Assembly: GCA_020636445.1 (NCBI GenBank)
Contig: JACJXV010000001.1
Coordinates: 62,001 to 126,000 of the forward strand
Source of the DNA: Lewinellaceae bacterium
GTDB lineage: Bacteria; Bacteroidota; Bacteroidia; Chitinophagales; Saprospiraceae
Direction: 5' to 3'
Length of the DNA: 64,000 nt
Part shown: positions 62,509-64,000 of the stretch, piece by piece
How the letters are laid out: every line of letters begins with the position of its first letter
How positions within the stretch are numbered: position 1 is the stretch's first letter
Translations under genes and position numbers: made by a program
The notes under the pieces: generated by a model
Told to the model about the DNA's origin: nothing
The model's database searches: none
The model's input: the letters and a program-made list of their open reading frames with translations, nothing else

Positions 62509-62530
62509 TCCGCCACTACTCCCCTGCGTA

Positions 62531-63607
62531 TCAATACCGAATCATCTCATCTACCGCTAATCCAGAGGTTGGAACATATTCGAAGCCGAGCAGCCGGGCC
62601 ACGGTGGCCGCCACCTGGTTTTGCCACCACTGGCCTGGGGTTTTCATTTCCCCGCGCGCCGGCGTATCCGGACCAATGACCGCCATCCAAATGGCATCAG
62701 AACCGGCATAGTCTACCCCGTGCCCGCGCCACTGGTCTTTGGGGGAAGTTCCCCGGCCGTGATCGGTAGTGATCAGCAGCGTGGTTGTTCCGGCATAGAC
62801 GGGATCCTGCTGCAAATACGTCCAGAGTTCCTGCAAAAAGGCATCTGTCTGCCGGGCGGAATAGAGGTAGTGATCATAGCGACCATCGTGGGCAAAATCG
62901 TCGGTTTCCCCATAGGCGATATAGGTGACCCGTGGGTGGTTCTTGCGCAGGTATTCCAATGCATAATGATGAGTAAATGCATCGAGCCGAACGGTAGACC
63001 AGGGACTGGGAATTTGCGGCTGCAGGGTATTCAGCAAGACTTCCTTGTCCGACAAGCCTGGGCTTGGTGCCTGGCGAAAGCCGGCATTCACCGGGATACC
63101 ACTGCGTTTTTCATTGATGATATACGGAAAGACATCCCAGGAACCGAACGCAGCCACCCGCCCGCTAAAACCGGGTTGCTGATGCAGCCATTCCAGGACC
63201 GTGACATTGGGGTTATCCACTTTGTTATTACTGTTAATCCGCGGATCTGCCTGCCCGGTAAGGATTTCATTATACCCCGGATACGAAAACCAAAAGCCAT
63301 TGCTGACATTCACCTGATTCCCGTAGGCCCGGTTGCCGTACAGCTGCCCTTCGGTAGCCATAACGCTCCAGATCCAGGGCAGGAGTCTTGCCCGCCGGCC
63401 AATAGCGGTGGGGGCATAAAACTGGTGCTGCAATTCGGTAGTGTCCTCGACGTATCGCTTATCGTTGAGCAGCGTATCAACGGCACCCCCGAATACTTCC
63501 TGCCAACGCATGCCATCGAGCGTTACCAGCACAACGTTTTGGGTGTTCATTTGTGCGGTGCCGGATAAGGCCAGCAATAGAAAGCTACAGAGAATCAGGT
63601 GTTTCAT
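62531..63607 (-). CDS. Exported alkaline-phosphatase-superfamily enzyme
   Basis: A 358-residue exported protein (signal MKHLILCSFLLLALSGTAQ). Metal-binding motifs of the alkaline phosphatase/sulfatase superfamily are visible: VLVTLDGMRWQEVFGGA (Asp, and Thr/Ser nucleophile region), GETDDFAHDGRYDHY (Asp and His), LLITTDHGRGTSP (Asp-His) and WRGHGVDYAG (His). The nucleophile is not a standard sulfatase Cys/Ser-x-Pro-x-Arg, so a phosphatase, phosphodiesterase or phosphonate-type hydrolase is more likely than a sulfatase. Its gene lies 41 bases after the LUD-domain gene on the same strand, but no functional link is evident. Confidence 0.82.
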   Translation of the reverse strand: MKHLILCSFLLLALSGTAQMNTQNVVLVTLDGMRWQEVFGGAVDTLLNDKRYVEDTTELQHQFYAPTAIGRRARLLPWIWSVMATEGQLYGNRAYGNQVNVSNGFWFSYPGYNEILTGQADPRINSNNKVDNPNVTVLEWLHQQPGFSGRVAAFGSWDVFPYIINEKRSGIPVNAGFRQAPSPGLSDKEVLLNTLQPQIPSPWSTVRLDAFTHHYALEYLRKNHPRVTYIAYGETDDFAHDGRYDHYLYSARQTDAFLQELWTYLQQDPVYAGTTTLLITTDHGRGTSPKDQWRGHGVDYAGSDAIWMAVIGPDTPARGEMKTPGQWWQNQVAATVARLLGFEYVPTSGLAVDEMIRY

Positions 63608-63648
63608 GAGGATAAGTTGATACTTGATAAAATGATGGATTGGCTGAA

Positions 63649-64000
63649 TTATGACTTAATAACCACCAGCGTCGTTCGTGCTCCCTGGGCACCTTTGACC
63701 AGTGCCTGTTCTATATCGGCTGTTTTGGAAGGGCCGGCAATGAAAATGCTAAACCCGGTTTCGGCGACAGCCAGCTGCTGGTATGCCTGGTGGAGTGTAC
63801 CGACAATCTGGTTGGCACGCAGGGTCAGGATCAGGTGCTGGGTGATAAACGGCAGAATTCGCTGGGGTACACAAGTTTCATCGACCCAAACAGCTCCATT
63901 CTCCGCAACCCCCAGCTTACCGGGAATCACCGCCACATCGATCTTATTCAACTCGGCCAAAGGGGTTTGGCTATCGACCGGATTATCCGTTATCGCCCAG
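63649..64000 (-). CDS. LUD-domain protein (LutC-like), 5' end cut by the window
   Basis: The frame is open from the right edge (WAITDNPVDSQTPLAELNKI) to a stop at 63649. It keeps the LUD-family pattern: VAVIPGKLGVAENGAVWV, then LILTLRANQIVGTLHQAYQQ and the C-terminal IFIAGPSKTADIEQALVKGA ending in TTLVVIKS. In LutC-type proteins this domain belongs to the lactate-oxidation complex LutABC. The other lut genes would lie to the right, beyond this window. About 117 codons are visible and the N-terminal part is missing, so a LutB-type partner or another LUD protein cannot be excluded. Confidence 0.75.
   Translation of the reverse strand, partial: WAITDNPVDSQTPLAELNKIDVAVIPGKLGVAENGAVWVDETCVPQRILPFITQHLILTLRANQIVGTLHQAYQQLAVAETGFSIFIAGPSKTADIEQALVKGAQGARTTLVVIKS

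Larger units (their letters stand above)
62109..62530. other. Gene-free spacer with a hairpin and a repeat copy
   Basis: 422 bases with no recognised gene. The part near 62130-62350 is A/T rich and may hold the promoter of the DUF4279 gene. CCAAGCG-AAGAAA-CGCTTGG at 62395-62414 is a perfect 7-bp hairpin. The copy B repeat follows at 62479-62508, 23 bases past the stop of the phosphatase-like gene. Confidence 0.5.

Noticed and set aside
62621..63568. A 315-codon open frame on the plus strand
   Set aside because: It is antisense to the alkaline-phosphatase-type gene, which has metal motifs and a signal peptide. The antisense product shows no family features.

Overview
The window looks like a piece of a Bacteroidota chromosome, most likely from the Saprospiria/Lewinella-like group. 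The reasons are near-even base composition, TAnnTTTG-type promoter elements, a Sec/lipoprotein-type (clade II) N2O reductase with a NosL-NosD-NosF-NosY set, large BNR-propeller exoproteins, a DUF6090 protein, a reg_prop/Y_Y_Y sensor and several glycan-degradation gene groups. The taxonomic call is inference; no rRNA, tRNA or CRISPR array was seen.

Layout. 1-417: broken ISAs1-type transposase running off the left edge. 0.5-5.0 kb: housekeeping genes (U32/RlhA-like protein, proC, rmuC), then an esterase. 6.0-15.5 kb: a nitrous oxide respiration and nitrosative-stress island. Its left arm, on the minus strand, holds an NsrR-like Rrf2 regulator, a lipoprotein cytochrome c and a haem-copper-oxidase-like membrane protein. 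Its right arm, on the plus strand, is nosZ, a NosB-like membrane gene, nosL, nosD, nosF, nosY and ric. 15.5-30.4 kb: peptide and amine metabolism and exported enzymes, with two paralogous 11-Asp-box propeller proteins, a phosphate transporter, a class C serine hydrolase, an unusual D-aminoacylase homologue and an M20 amidohydrolase. 30.6-32.2 kb: HMG-CoA synthase, then a repeat-rich spacer.

32.6-51.1 kb is one long minus-strand beta-glucan locus. In transcription order it encodes a secreted TIM-barrel glycosidase fused to an apparent outer-membrane beta-barrel; a lipoprotein with four tandem binding-type modules; a GH16 lipoprotein; a terminator; a GH149/GH161-type beta-1,3-glucan phosphorylase; a GH30 lipoprotein; a GPH/MFS sugar importer; two GH17-like proteins; and a membrane-anchored propeller/Y_Y_Y/LuxR regulator. 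There is no SusC/SusD pair. The inferred route is extracellular cleavage by GH16 and GH30, passage through the fused barrel, import by the MFS carrier, and cytoplasmic phosphorolysis and hydrolysis.

51.5-64 kb: a TPR protein; a beta-lactamase-fold/amidohydrolase fusion; a second sugar group (GH36, GPH/MFS carrier, GH1); small proteins of unknown function (DUF6090, a 40-residue peptide, DUF4279); an alkaline-phosphatase-superfamily enzyme; and a LUD-domain protein cut by the right edge. Several spacers carry arrays of different 7-base repeats, often with an inverted counterpart, which the genes do not explain.
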